From assembly GCA_902826795.1 (NCBI GenBank), contig CADEGD010000001.1:62001-126000 (forward strand): a DNA stretch of 64,000 bases. The letters run 5' to 3'. The stretch comes from an uncultured Acidobacteriota bacterium. Lineage in GTDB: Bacteria; Acidobacteriota; Blastocatellia; Pyrinomonadales; Pyrinomonadaceae. Positions 17,452 to 26,695 of this stretch are shown here, piece after piece (the first letter of the stretch is position 1; every line of letters begins with the position of its first letter). The notes beneath the pieces were generated by a model, which worked only from the letters and a program-made list of their open reading frames with translations, was not told the origin of the DNA and did no database searches. Position numbers and translations under genes: made by a program.

Positions 17452-18438
17452 ATGATCTTCCGCTCAATTGGTGTTCTTTTTTTGGGGATGGCTATCCTGG
17501 GGACTACGGCTCTCGGACAACCAATTACCTATCCTGATCCATATCGAACAAGTTCAGGAAGACTTCGTACGCAACAAGAAGTCGAGGCTATCCGTCGGGC
17601 AGCTCGCCACCAGCAAGAAGTTGAAAGTCGGATCGCACAACAGTATCGGGAATGGCGAGGTTCTGGTAACCCGTCTTCAGTCAAAAGTGCCGCTGCAAAA
17701 TTCACTAGCGAACTTCTCACCCCAACAAAGCAAGAGCGACTGACGAACAGATCGATACTGGAGCGATCAAACGGCGGCATTTTCTCGTTTCTGAATCTCG
17801 ATCAATGCGCATCACTTTCTGATGTGAGCAGAGTCATACCCGTTGACGAGAAAAGGTGTTTACTATCTCTTCCGGGGTTTGGACAGGTATTCTCGTTCCG
17901 TCGACGAGGATATGTATCTGTGCCGCATGCGGATCTTGGGGCGGCACGGGAATGGTTCTACAATCCCGGCTACGGTACACAGACGATCCTCGTTGACCTT
18001 GGTGATGTTCCATTGACTACTGTCGATCTGAAAGCGAGCGACCTTCAATACATTGTCGAGTTCGCTCCGGCGTTGACTCTAGATGGGGCTAACAAGCAGC
18101 GGGTCGAACTTGAAGAAGGAGTGGTCCGTAACGGACGCGAATTTTTCCATGCAGTTAAAGCTGTCCCGGGACATACATACGTGTTGCGTAGTGTTGCCTA
18201 CCGCGGAGAAATTGTGACGGTGGTAAATGCGGGCGATAAGAAGATAAGAATCGATAGACTTAAAGATGACGCGCGAAGCGATATTATCGTCTCCTTTCGA
18301 TTGCTTGAGAGAGATGCTCGCGGAGATGCTCGGATTCTGTGGCGTCTCCTACAAACGAAAGAATCGCCAAAATTGGAATTCCCGGAGAATGAGGTTATGG
18401 CTAACCAATTTACGCGAACGGTCACCCAGATCAACTAG
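17452..18438 (+). CDS. Hypothetical exported protein, paralogue of 18895-19869
   Basis: A 328-residue protein with no recognised domain. ATG 17452 lies five bases after gatB, with AGGA inside the gatB tail as binding site. Residues 1-22 form a signal peptide. Residues 40-70 are helical and charged. From residue 120 on it aligns by eye with the protein at 18895: CLLSLPGFGQVFSFRRRGY against CLKYSFPGAGNSYSFRIDGY, VDLGDVPLTTVDL against VELGDVPIETAAL, YVLRSVAYRGEIVTV against YAVRAVAYRGKVVRA, and DIIVSFRLLERD against DVIVVFRVVEMD. So the two are diverged paralogues from one duplication. Probably periplasmic; function unknown. Confidence 0.8.
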   Translation: MIFRSIGVLFLGMAILGTTALGQPITYPDPYRTSSGRLRTQQEVEAIRRAARHQQEVESRIAQQYREWRGSGNPSSVKSAAAKFTSELLTPTKQERLTNRSILERSNGGIFSFLNLDQCASLSDVSRVIPVDEKRCLLSLPGFGQVFSFRRRGYVSVPHADLGAAREWFYNPGYGTQTILVDLGDVPLTTVDLKASDLQYIVEFAPALTLDGANKQRVELEEGVVRNGREFFHAVKAVPGHTYVLRSVAYRGEIVTVVNAGDKKIRIDRLKDDARSDIIVSFRLLERDARGDARILWRLLQTKESPKLEFPENEVMANQFTRTVTQIN

Positions 18439-18520
18439 AGCATCTGGTTCGGGATCGTATGAGTTGCTTTTGTCAGCGAAACACCCGTTACAGACCACCA
18501 CTACTGGGTCTAAACAAGGA

Positions 18521-18862
18521 TTGAATCCGAAGTTGGCGGCGAATTGGGTGCTTGGCGAGTTCATGCGGGAGTAGAACAACTCCGGCAGATTGGCCTCCGA
18601 AAACCTCACGTCTGCCCAAGATCTCGCCGAACTCGTCTTCACGCGGCGCATGTTATAAGAAAAAAGCTTTGAGCAGATCTCGGATACGTCGGCTATCGAG
18701 AAGATCGTCGATGTTGTGATCGCATCAAGCGAAGCGAACGTTGCCGCTTACCGCGGCGGAAACGAAAAGCTTTTCGGATTTTTTGTAGGCCAGGTAATGA
18801 AAGCCTCGCAAGGCAAAGCGAATCCAAAAGTGGTTAATGATATACTTAAGGCGAAACTTTAG
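18521..18862 (+). pseudogene. gatB: Decayed copy of the gatB 3' end
   Basis: The 114 codons read in one frame as the last 139 residues of GatB with a 25-codon in-frame deletion and two stops (TAG after EFMRE, TAA after RRML). Conserved blocks include [42 protein letters not shown] and [20 protein letters not shown]. The final 180 bases are nearly identical to gatB. The ending DILKAKL-stop is closer to the usual GatB C-terminus than that of the intact gene. No start codon context or N-terminal part exists. It lies between the two paralogous exported-protein genes and marks a duplication or insertion event. Confidence 0.93.
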
Positions 18863-18894
18863 TTCCTTAGTTCAATTTTAAGGTTGTGGTGCGA

Positions 18895-19869
18895 ATGATG
18901 AGATTTATCATGTCTTTCGCAATCGGACTCGTTGCCGTAGCCGGTGTGTTCGCTCAAACGCCGGTGAATACTCCTCCGCCCCAACCACCGGCGAGCTCGA
19001 CGCCGGCACCCATCACAGTCCAGCCGCGGCAAGTCGCACCCATCAGACGTTTTCCGCAAAACTTTCCTCTCAATCCGGTTTCAGACTCTGACCAACTTTC
19101 GGCTCGCGTCGTTCGCCTTCAGTGGTTGATCTCGCCTCTCTATAGAAAGCCGGGCAACAAGGAGACGGCGTCGTTGGCCCCAAGTGCGGCAGTGCTAAGG
19201 CAGTATGCCTCGTTGATCCGCGAAGACAATTCCGGTGTGATCCGACTGGCGCCCGACCGCGGATGCGTATTCAGCGAACGGATCGTAAACGTTAAGGACG
19301 ATTGTTTGAAATACTCATTTCCCGGGGCTGGCAACTCGTATTCGTTTCGTATCGACGGATATCGGCTGCGTCATTTAGCGGATCTCACCTATGCGAACGA
19401 TAAGCTTCGCATCACCGGAGTTTTCATGCACGGCATTGCAGTTGAGCTCGGCGATGTGCCGATCGAAACGGCTGCATTGACGACACCAGGCATGAAGTTT
19501 TTGACCGATTTTCAACCGGCTACTTCGTCGGAGAACGTCATTGAGATCGACAACTCTTTTGCCCTCGGAATTAAAGATGGAAATTTTGTTTACTCAAAAG
19601 AAGTCGATCCGGCCGTTGGGCGGACCTATGCCGTTCGGGCGGTCGCGTATCGAGGGAAGGTCGTGCGGGCGGCCGGCGGCATTAGATACAACGAGCTTGA
19701 CTACGATAAGCGAAGAGATGTGATCGTAGTGTTCCGGGTGGTCGAAATGGACAAAGACGGCATCACGCTTGCATGGCGAAAGCTGGCCGACGTCGAGCCG
19801 CCGCGGATCAAGATGCCGAAAGCAGACGGGAAAGACGACAAGGATCAAGCCGAGGGCGAGGCGAATTGA
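18895..19869 (+). CDS. Hypothetical exported protein, paralogue of 17452-18438
   Basis: A 324-residue protein if started at ATG 18895 (AAGG 11 bases before; GTG 18886 and ATG 18898 are alternatives). Residues 1-22 form a signal peptide ending VFAQ, followed by a Pro/Thr-rich linker to about residue 50. The remaining domain matches the upstream paralogue in order, including two Cys (GCVFSERIVNVKDDCLKYSF) that could form a disulfide. The C-terminus is Lys/Asp/Glu-rich and disordered. It is probably the ancestral neighbour of gatB because it follows the copy with the normal gatB ending. It overlaps the next gene by one base (TGATG), so the two are probably co-translated. Confidence 0.78.
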   Translation: MMRFIMSFAIGLVAVAGVFAQTPVNTPPPQPPASSTPAPITVQPRQVAPIRRFPQNFPLNPVSDSDQLSARVVRLQWLISPLYRKPGNKETASLAPSAAVLRQYASLIREDNSGVIRLAPDRGCVFSERIVNVKDDCLKYSFPGAGNSYSFRIDGYRLRHLADLTYANDKLRITGVFMHGIAVELGDVPIETAALTTPGMKFLTDFQPATSSENVIEIDNSFALGIKDGNFVYSKEVDPAVGRTYAVRAVAYRGKVVRAAGGIRYNELDYDKRRDVIVVFRVVEMDKDGITLAWRKLADVEPPRIKMPKADGKDDKDQAEGEAN

Positions 19870-20585
19870 TGGACTTAAAGGGAAAAGTAGCCGTTGTCAC
19901 GGGCGGGGCGAAGGGAATCGGTTATGCGATCGCCGAACGGCTGCTGAAAGAGGGGGCGACGGCTTTTATTTGCGGTCGCGATAAGGTGGATCTAAAAGAT
20001 TCGATGTCGCGGCTTTCTCAATATGGTCCGGTTGATGGCGAATTGTGCGACGTCCGCAGCGAAGAGCAGGTAAAGATGATGCTCGCCGAATGTGTGCGGC
20101 TTTACTCGGGTGTGGATATCTTGATAAACAATGCCGGGGTCGGATATTTCGGAAAGACCATCGAGGAGCTTTCGGGCGAAGACTGGCGGCAGACGATCGA
20201 AACGAATCTAACCGGGGTCTTCTATTGCTGCCATCACGCGATCCCGCTACTCAAGCAGCGTAGCGGCGGATATATATTGAATATTTCGTCGCTTGCCGGG
20301 CAGAACGCTCATCCAAAGATGGCCGCGTACAACGCGTCAAAATTTGGCCTGAACGGATTTTCGGAAGCGTTGATGCAGGAAGTTCGGCAAGACAATATCA
20401 AGGTCAGCTATATCTGCCCGGGCAGCGTGAACACCGCGTTCGGCGGTGACACTCCGAGCGAAGCCAAATCGTGGCAGCTTCAGCCTGCGGATATTGCGCA
20501 AGTTATAGTTGATCTTCTGCAAATGCCTGAACGGGCCTTGCCCAGCAAGGTCGAACTCAGGCCGAGCAAGCCGCCCGCTAAGTAA
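19869..20585 (+). CDS. Short-chain dehydrogenase/reductase
   Basis: A 238-residue SDR of the classical type, NAD(P)-dependent oxidoreductase. Start ATG 19869 overlaps the previous stop; the longer in-frame extension runs through the preceding gene. The cofactor loop TGGAKGIG is at 11-18, NNAG at 87-90, catalytic Ser at 140-141, and Y154/K158 in YNASK. An Arg after the second strand (CGRDK) favours NADPH. The sequence resembles 3-oxoacyl-ACP reductase-like and YdfG-like enzymes; the substrate is not determined. It converges with the CheA gene, overlapping by eight bases. Confidence 0.92.
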   Translation: MDLKGKVAVVTGGAKGIGYAIAERLLKEGATAFICGRDKVDLKDSMSRLSQYGPVDGELCDVRSEEQVKMMLAECVRLYSGVDILINNAGVGYFGKTIEELSGEDWRQTIETNLTGVFYCCHHAIPLLKQRSGGYILNISSLAGQNAHPKMAAYNASKFGLNGFSEALMQEVRQDNIKVSYICPGSVNTAFGGDTPSEAKSWQLQPADIAQVIVDLLQMPERALPSKVELRPSKPPAK

Positions 20586-23496
20586 TACGCGCCAGCTTTT
20601 TTATCGAATCGACCAGTTCGCGATCTTCGTAAGGTTTCGTCAGATATTGCGAGACGCCGTTTTCGAGCGCCTTGTCGCGGTGCTTGTCGGCGGTGCGCGA
20701 TGTGATCATTATCACAGGTATCGTGTTGAACTTTTCAGACCGTTGGAGCGACGTTGCAAACTCGTAGCCGTCCATTCGCGGCATCTCGATATCGCTAAGG
20801 ATGACGGCCGGCATTTCGTCCGCGGCCTTGAGCTGTTCGAGGGCATCCAATCCATCTTTTGCGGTCTTGGCCACCCAGCCCGCAGACTGAACCACCTTCG
20901 AGGTCATGTGACGAACGCTCGGGCTGTCGTCAACGATGAGAATAGATACGACCTTTTCCCGAACGGCTTTCGGCGTTTCGGGGGATGAGCTATTTGCCGA
21001 CACCTTTTTAAGGAGCGCTGGCATATCGATTATCGGCACGAGTTCGCCGTTACCGAGAATTGCGGCTCCCAGAATGCCGTTTATCTTGTCTAGCGGTTTC
21101 GCCAGCGGCTTGATAACGACTTCTTCCGTGGTCAAAACTTCTTCAACGGCGAGGGCACACGACCGGTCGGACGTCTCGTAAAGCAATGCCGAGCGGCCGA
21201 GAAGGCCTGACGGTTCTACGGGCTCGTGGCCGAGAAACGCTGGCAGCTGATACAGCGGGAGTTTCTTGCCGAGGATATCCACTTTTTTGCCGTCGATGCC
21301 GGCGAAAAGATCGTCGGTCAACTCGGCAACATGCGTGATCGGGCGAAGAGGTAAGGCATAGGTACGGCCGGAGACGCGCGTGAGCAGAACCTTGGTAACC
21401 GCAAGTGCCAGAGGCATTCGGATGACGAAGGTCGTCCCCTTGTGCGAAGTCGATTCGATCGCGATCGTGCCGCGGCCGGCCGAAACACTTTCCTTCACGA
21501 TGCTCATGCCGACACCGCGGCCGGCGCTAAGATTGAGTTTTTCGGCAGTCGAGAGTCCCGGTAAAAATATGAGTTCGAGAGCCTCGTCGTCCGACATTGC
21601 CCTTGCCCGATCTTCGGAGATCTGACCGTTAGCGACCGCCTTTTCTTTGAGAGCCTGAGGCGAAATTCCGCGGCCGTCGTCGGAAACTTTCAAAACGATG
21701 TGAGTTTCATCGTTCTCAACCGCAACCTCTATCTGCCCGACCTCCGGCTTCTCCATCAACCGCCGTGTGTTCGGGTCTTCGATGCCATGCGCGACCGAGT
21801 TTTTCAGCAGATGCATCAAAGGCTCGATCAGTGAATCCAATATCTGCGTGTCGACCTCAAGCGATTCATTCCTTACTCGAAGCTCGGCGGTCTTACCTTC
21901 TTCGTCACAAGTGACCCGAACCGCACGCTGCAGGCGCGTCGTAAGCGATCCGAATTCGACCATGCGGACGTTGAGCAGCCATTCCTGAAGCTCGTCGATC
22001 AGCCGCCGCTGCTCGTCATAAACCGATTCGAAACCGCCGCGGAGCAGATCGAGCGAAGAATTGATCGAGAACGTGTCACTGGTGGTTTCGGCGAGTTCGC
22101 GGGTGCTCTGGTGAAACTCGGTATATTTGTCGAACTCAAGCTCGTCAAACGAACTCTGAGGTTGCGGATTGGCGAGGCCTCCGGGCTGAAGAACAGAGCT
22201 TCCCGAACCCATCATCGATGCCTCGAAATCGATCTCGAGCTTTGTGCTTGTCGACTGCAGCCGGCGAGTGGCGTTGTGCAGGTCGTCGATCTGCCGTTCC
22301 AGCGATTTGAGATTCTGCTCAAATACCGAGCGGCTAATGAACATGTCGCGAACGATGCGGATCAGATCGTCGAGCCGGTCAAGCGAAACGCGAACCACTG
22401 AACGCGATGGCATTAGTTTCGGAGCGAGGACTTCCGACGATTCGACACCTAATAGGCGTTCGAGTGTCGCCAGATCCAAAGGTCTCAGATCCTCAACCGT
22501 CTCTTGTTCTGTGACCAATGGTGTGACCGACACGGAAGGAACGGTTATCGGGGCAGGTTGTACGACCTCATTCGCTATCACTGCCTGAGGCTGATTCAAC
22601 GAGGCCAAAGCCACGTCGAAGTCTGAATAGATTTTTGAGATCGCAGCGGAGAGTGAAGCCGACCTTTCTCCCTTTACCAGAGCTTTGAGGCAGTTCGTCG
22701 AGGCATGAAGAAGCTCGACGATCTTTTCGTTCGCGCCGCACTTCGTCTCGGCCAAGCGGTCGAGAAGATCTTCGACCCGATGGGCGACTTCCGAGAGCTG
22801 CTTTAGGCCAACGATGCCTGCAGAGCCTTTAAATGTGTGAGCATTTCGCCGAACTTCCCAAAGCGAATCGCTGTCGTTGGGATCGGCCGAGAGGCTTTCC
22901 AGACTAGTGTCGATGTTCTTCAACAGCTCATCTGCTTCTTCCGCAAATATGTCGAGCAACTCGCCGTCTATCTCAAACTCGTCGACCACCGGCTCTGAAA
23001 CAGCGGCAGGCTCGGAGACCATACCGAGGTCAAGAAAGTCCGGTGACATCTCGGGCTCGACCGGCTGGAAAACTATCTCGGCGCTCTCCGATGGACGCTG
23101 AGGGTGAGACGATGGCTGGAACGAAAACTGGCCAGCCAGCGGACTTGCCGGCGGTGCGATCGGCGGCGGCTCCGGTTCGCTGAGATCGAGAGAAAAACTT
23201 TCATCTTCCAAAGTTGAACGCAGGACCGCTGCCTCAAGTTTTGTGAGTACGCTTAACGCGACGTCCATTCCCGTTCCCGGCGGACGATGCTCGATCGCAA
23301 AATTTACGGCCGCGGCAAACTCGGCGATCTCAGACATTCCGAGGGCTCCGGCAGCGGTCGAGATCGAAGCCGCCTCTGCTCTAACGGCGTTGGCGTCGAT
23401 CGGGCTTCCGTTTGCCGCAAGCATCAATGCACGGCGGATCTGAGGGATCTGCTGCATTGCGGTGTTGAGGAAAGTCTGGCTGGAGTTTAAGTCCAT
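20578..23496 (-). CDS. CheA-type hybrid histidine kinase with receiver domain
   Basis: A 972-residue chemosensory kinase. Residues 1-95 look like a degenerate HPt-like helical region, a Pro-rich linker follows, and residues 175-275 form an HPt domain with phospho-His H220 in RRNAHTFKGSAG. The dimerisation and kinase region carries the N-box HLLKNSVAHGIEDP and G-boxes DDGRGIS and GRGVGMSIV; a CheW-like domain follows (TRVSGRTYALPLRPI), and a receiver occupies the last 120 residues with acceptor Asp near 902 in SDIEMPRMDGYE. This is the ChpA/PixL layout used for type IV pilus motility. It is the last gene of the operon, ten bases after the methyl-accepting protein gene. Confidence 0.94.
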   Translation of the reverse strand: MDLNSSQTFLNTAMQQIPQIRRALMLAANGSPIDANAVRAEAASISTAAGALGMSEIAEFAAAVNFAIEHRPPGTGMDVALSVLTKLEAAVLRSTLEDESFSLDLSEPEPPPIAPPASPLAGQFSFQPSSHPQRPSESAEIVFQPVEPEMSPDFLDLGMVSEPAAVSEPVVDEFEIDGELLDIFAEEADELLKNIDTSLESLSADPNDSDSLWEVRRNAHTFKGSAGIVGLKQLSEVAHRVEDLLDRLAETKCGANEKIVELLHASTNCLKALVKGERSASLSAAISKIYSDFDVALASLNQPQAVIANEVVQPAPITVPSVSVTPLVTEQETVEDLRPLDLATLERLLGVESSEVLAPKLMPSRSVVRVSLDRLDDLIRIVRDMFISRSVFEQNLKSLERQIDDLHNATRRLQSTSTKLEIDFEASMMGSGSSVLQPGGLANPQPQSSFDELEFDKYTEFHQSTRELAETTSDTFSINSSLDLLRGGFESVYDEQRRLIDELQEWLLNVRMVEFGSLTTRLQRAVRVTCDEEGKTAELRVRNESLEVDTQILDSLIEPLMHLLKNSVAHGIEDPNTRRLMEKPEVGQIEVAVENDETHIVLKVSDDGRGISPQALKEKAVANGQISEDRARAMSDDEALELIFLPGLSTAEKLNLSAGRGVGMSIVKESVSAGRGTIAIESTSHKGTTFVIRMPLALAVTKVLLTRVSGRTYALPLRPITHVAELTDDLFAGIDGKKVDILGKKLPLYQLPAFLGHEPVEPSGLLGRSALLYETSDRSCALAVEEVLTTEEVVIKPLAKPLDKINGILGAAILGNGELVPIIDMPALLKKVSANSSSPETPKAVREKVVSILIVDDSPSVRHMTSKVVQSAGWVAKTAKDGLDALEQLKAADEMPAVILSDIEMPRMDGYEFATSLQRSEKFNTIPVIMITSRTADKHRDKALENGVSQYLTKPYEDRELVDSIKKLARIT

Positions 23497-23505
23497 GGAT
23501 CGAAG

Positions 23506-25014
23506 TTAGTTCAGGAAGCGATGTTCGGCGGTGCCGTTCATCGATTGGTGAAGGTCAACTGGGAGCTTAAATGGCGAGATAGACTGGCGGAGGTCGTGCG
23601 AGAGTTCGACGAGAGTTTTGACGGATTCGGCGGCGCGGTTAGAGCCTTTTTGAACCAGTGCCGTTACCTCCGAAATTCCCGACATCGAGTTCGCGATATC
23701 CTCAGAGTTCTTTGCCTGATATCGCGTTGAATCCGAGATCGAGCGAAGCAGTTCGGCGAGCTTGGTCGAAACCTCTTCGATCTCGACGAGTGAGCGACCG
23801 GCCTTGTCGGCGAGTGCGGAACCATCGATCACCTCACGAATGGTTTCTTCCATCGACGCGACAACTTCCTTGGTTTCCGCATTGATCGATTGAGTCAGGC
23901 CTGAGATCTGCTGCGTGAGGCGATTGGAGCGCTCGGCCAATCGTTCGACCTCTTCGGCGACCTGAGCGAAGCCTGCGCTGGAATTTCCGGATGCAGCCGC
24001 CTGCAGACTTGCGTTGAGCGCGAGCAATCCGGTGCGGTCTGAAAGATCGTCGATCATGCCGGTGATCTGGGCTATCTCTTGCGCACGTTCGCCGAGCTTT
24101 TTGATGCGCTTTGCAGTCTCTTGCACCTGCTTACGAATGGACCGCATCGCCTCAATGTTCTCGCGAGCGGCCTGAGTTCCGAGCCGAGCGCTGTTCAGCG
24201 ATCCGGCGGCGACCTCGACGGACAAGGTCGCGTTTCGCGAAACTTCCTGAACCTGCTGGGTCATGCTTGAGATCGCCGTCGTGGTTCGAGCGATTTGAGA
24301 TGCTTGAGCGACGCTTCCTCCGGCGAGCTGCTCGGTCGTATCGCTGATCGCGTTTGCCGAAGCGGCGACCTGCATGGTCACATCTTTCACTTGCTTGATA
24401 AGCGAGCGAAGGTTTCGCGTCATTTGGTTGAATGCTTCGGCGATTTCCCCAGTCAGTTCAGGCCCGACTTCCGCCTGAACAGTAAGATCGCCGGCTGAAA
24501 CTTCCGACACCTCGTCGAGAAGTTTAACGATTGAAAGCTGCAGACGGTCGCGAGATTCTTCCGTTCCAAATTTGTATCGAAGCTGCTCGACAAGGTGTTG
24601 GAGAGACTCTCCAAAATGATCGGAATCGCTACGAAGATCGACGTTGTCATTTACGTCGCCCGCGGCGATCTTGCGGATCTCTTTCGACCTAGACCTGAAG
24701 TAGTCTGAAACGTCTTTCAACGCGTCCCCAAGCGCCGAGCTTGGAACCTCGTCTGCGAAATCACCTTGCGATAACCGGTGAGCCCGGTCGATAGCAGATC
24801 GAATGTCGGACGTTTGACCGTTATTCGACAGATTGAGGAAGACGATCGCGGCGATGCTAACTGCTGCTGCGACTACAAGGGTAATTATCCCCGGCGTGAG
24901 TGTATCGGATGATCCGAGCTGGGCAGAGATGATAAGGCCCGCCGCCAAAAGCAAAAGAAGGCACGCCGCCGCGGAGGACGCTTTCAAGATCAGATTCCAG
25001 GATTGGCTTTCCAT
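23506..25014 (-). CDS. Methyl-accepting chemotaxis protein, PilJ-like
   Basis: A 502-residue transducer. Two N-terminal membrane segments (about 12-32 and 42-62) are joined by a loop of about ten residues, so there is no periplasmic ligand domain. Two HAMP-like regions follow, then the cytoplasmic coiled-coil signalling domain with the tip sequence DDLSDRTGLLALNASLQAA and AEEVERLAERS. It would form arrays with the CheA and CheW proteins of this operon. Lack of a sensor domain suggests input through the membrane, the HAMP units or a partner protein. No methyltransferase or methylesterase genes lie nearby. Confidence 0.93.
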   Translation of the reverse strand: MESQSWNLILKASSAAACLLLLLAAGLIISAQLGSSDTLTPGIITLVVAAAVSIAAIVFLNLSNNGQTSDIRSAIDRAHRLSQGDFADEVPSSALGDALKDVSDYFRSRSKEIRKIAAGDVNDNVDLRSDSDHFGESLQHLVEQLRYKFGTEESRDRLQLSIVKLLDEVSEVSAGDLTVQAEVGPELTGEIAEAFNQMTRNLRSLIKQVKDVTMQVAASANAISDTTEQLAGGSVAQASQIARTTTAISSMTQQVQEVSRNATLSVEVAAGSLNSARLGTQAARENIEAMRSIRKQVQETAKRIKKLGERAQEIAQITGMIDDLSDRTGLLALNASLQAAASGNSSAGFAQVAEEVERLAERSNRLTQQISGLTQSINAETKEVVASMEETIREVIDGSALADKAGRSLVEIEEVSTKLAELLRSISDSTRYQAKNSEDIANSMSGISEVTALVQKGSNRAAESVKTLVELSHDLRQSISPFKLPVDLHQSMNGTAEHRFLN

Positions 25015-25020
25015 TTCTCG

Positions 25021-26691
25021 TTAGTTCTCTCCGAAGTGTGAGCCCATGTCGATCAGCGAATCGAAGCTGCCTGATGGCACAGTTTTCGCCGCGTCGGGTA
25101 AACCAGCCGACGAGGGCATGGTTGCAGGACGGCTCAGGGGACCGGTCGCGGCGGAGCGCAACTCGGATATGGATTGAAGTTCTTCAGCAGTTGGCGGCGA
25201 CTGTCGGATGCTAGCCTGGGCCGCACCTGACATCCGAAGATCGGAAACCGATTCCCGAAGCGATCCGAGCAGCGTCGAAAACCGCTGTACGCTCGATTCC
25301 GACTCGCGTATCATTGCCGCCGTCAAGCTTACGTCAGTTAGCTTTTTGATGGCATCCTTCATTTTCTCGGTTTCAACTTTTGTCTCCTCAGTCGCCGCCG
25401 ACATCAGATGCTCAAGGTCGCCAATGTTGGTGATCTGCTCGAAGAGAGAATGCGAAACCTGGACGCTCGAATTGAGGGCTTTGCTGATGTCCGGAGCCGT
25501 TTCAGAAAGCGACGAGATCTCTTGTTCGATCCCGGCGATCTCGCTGTTGAGACTTTCACCGGCGAGCAAGATCTGTTTGTGCAACTCGTCGGCCCGCTGC
25601 GAGAGATTTTCTATTTCTTCCGCCAGCACTTCGGGTGATGTAAGCCCGTTCGAGGCGATAGAGGCGTTTAAGGCGATCAAGCTCGTTCGGCGGGAAAGAT
25701 CTTGGGCAAGCCTTGCGGTTTGAGTAACGGCAGAAGTCCTATGGCGAAGTTTCTGCAAAAGCCGAGATGTTTCCTCGACTCCGGCTTTAAGGCCTTGTGA
25801 AGCCGCCGCGACTTTAGAAGTGTTTGAATTCTGCGTTGCGTAATTATCGTAAAGCTCCGTCGACCGCTTCACGGTGTCAGAAAGCCGTCCGAGAAGCGGA
25901 ACGATCTTGGAGTGCTCGCCGTCGATCCCCAAGTGGGCCGGCATAACACTACGCTGGTCGATCGAATCGAGGCCGCTTTGCAGCGACGATCTGGTTTCGG
26001 CCGCCGCACGTTCACATTCCGAAGTGCTTGCGTAGATCTGTTGTGAAACTCCGGCCAGCCGCGAGGTAAGAAATCGAAAAGCGTCGGACAATTCTTTTGT
26101 TTGCGGGTGTTCTGAGCGGATCGCCAGATCGAGGTGTCCCGAACGCAGCTTCGAAGTATCGTTAGTCAGCTGAACGACCGCCGAGCGAAGCTCATCAAGA
26201 TCGCGTTTGGCGCTGATCGAGTCGGTGACCTTCGAAACGAGCTTTTGGAAAGACGCGCTTAGCTTGTCAGACGTTTCCAGCGGTATGGTTGCCGCCTCTA
26301 CCTTTCCGGCAGCCACGTCGTCCATAACCGAAATAAGATTGCGAAGCTGCTGACGGCTTCGGTGCAAGGTCTGAAGTAGTTGGTCGGTCTCGACGGCGCC
26401 GGTCGTTCGCGGCAGCGATGCAGACGGACTGCGTTCCAGCGACCTTGCCAAAAGCGTAACTTCTTCAAGCGGCTTGAGAATATCGCGGGCCAGCCACCAT
26501 CCGAATGAAAGAGTCGCGACGGTCAAAAGAATAAACGTTGCGAACAGAGGAAAGAATGGATCGGCCAGGAGAAACGTAAGGGCGAGATATGCCGCAAGGC
26601 CGAGAAGGCAGTTCACGGCCGCAAGACCGCCAGCCGCGAGCCAGATGCGGCCTTTGATCGAACTTGTGATTGAGCGTGAGGATGAATTCAT
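25021..26691 (-). CDS. Degenerate methyl-accepting-like membrane protein
   Basis: A 556-residue protein with two membrane segments (about 15-38 and 43-65), a HAMP-like stretch (ARDILKPLEEVTLLARSLE), and a long coiled coil. The signalling tip is recognisable but worn: DLSRRTSLIALNASIASNG and AEEIENLSQRADELHKQ, with a gap just after the tip compared with the neighbour. The C-terminus is Pro/Ser-rich with no pentapeptide tether. It starts four bases after cheW stop. It probably co-assembles with the better-kept transducer; it may have lost kinase coupling. Confidence 0.85.
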   Translation of the reverse strand: MNSSSRSITSSIKGRIWLAAGGLAAVNCLLGLAAYLALTFLLADPFFPLFATFILLTVATLSFGWWLARDILKPLEEVTLLARSLERSPSASLPRTTGAVETDQLLQTLHRSRQQLRNLISVMDDVAAGKVEAATIPLETSDKLSASFQKLVSKVTDSISAKRDLDELRSAVVQLTNDTSKLRSGHLDLAIRSEHPQTKELSDAFRFLTSRLAGVSQQIYASTSECERAAAETRSSLQSGLDSIDQRSVMPAHLGIDGEHSKIVPLLGRLSDTVKRSTELYDNYATQNSNTSKVAAASQGLKAGVEETSRLLQKLRHRTSAVTQTARLAQDLSRRTSLIALNASIASNGLTSPEVLAEEIENLSQRADELHKQILLAGESLNSEIAGIEQEISSLSETAPDISKALNSSVQVSHSLFEQITNIGDLEHLMSAATEETKVETEKMKDAIKKLTDVSLTAAMIRESESSVQRFSTLLGSLRESVSDLRMSGAAQASIRQSPPTAEELQSISELRSAATGPLSRPATMPSSAGLPDAAKTVPSGSFDSLIDMGSHFGEN

Positions 26692-26695
26692 TGGA

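Noticed and set aside
18521-18862. Functional second gatB fragment
   Set aside because: Two in-frame stops, a deletion and lack of a start show it is a pseudogene.
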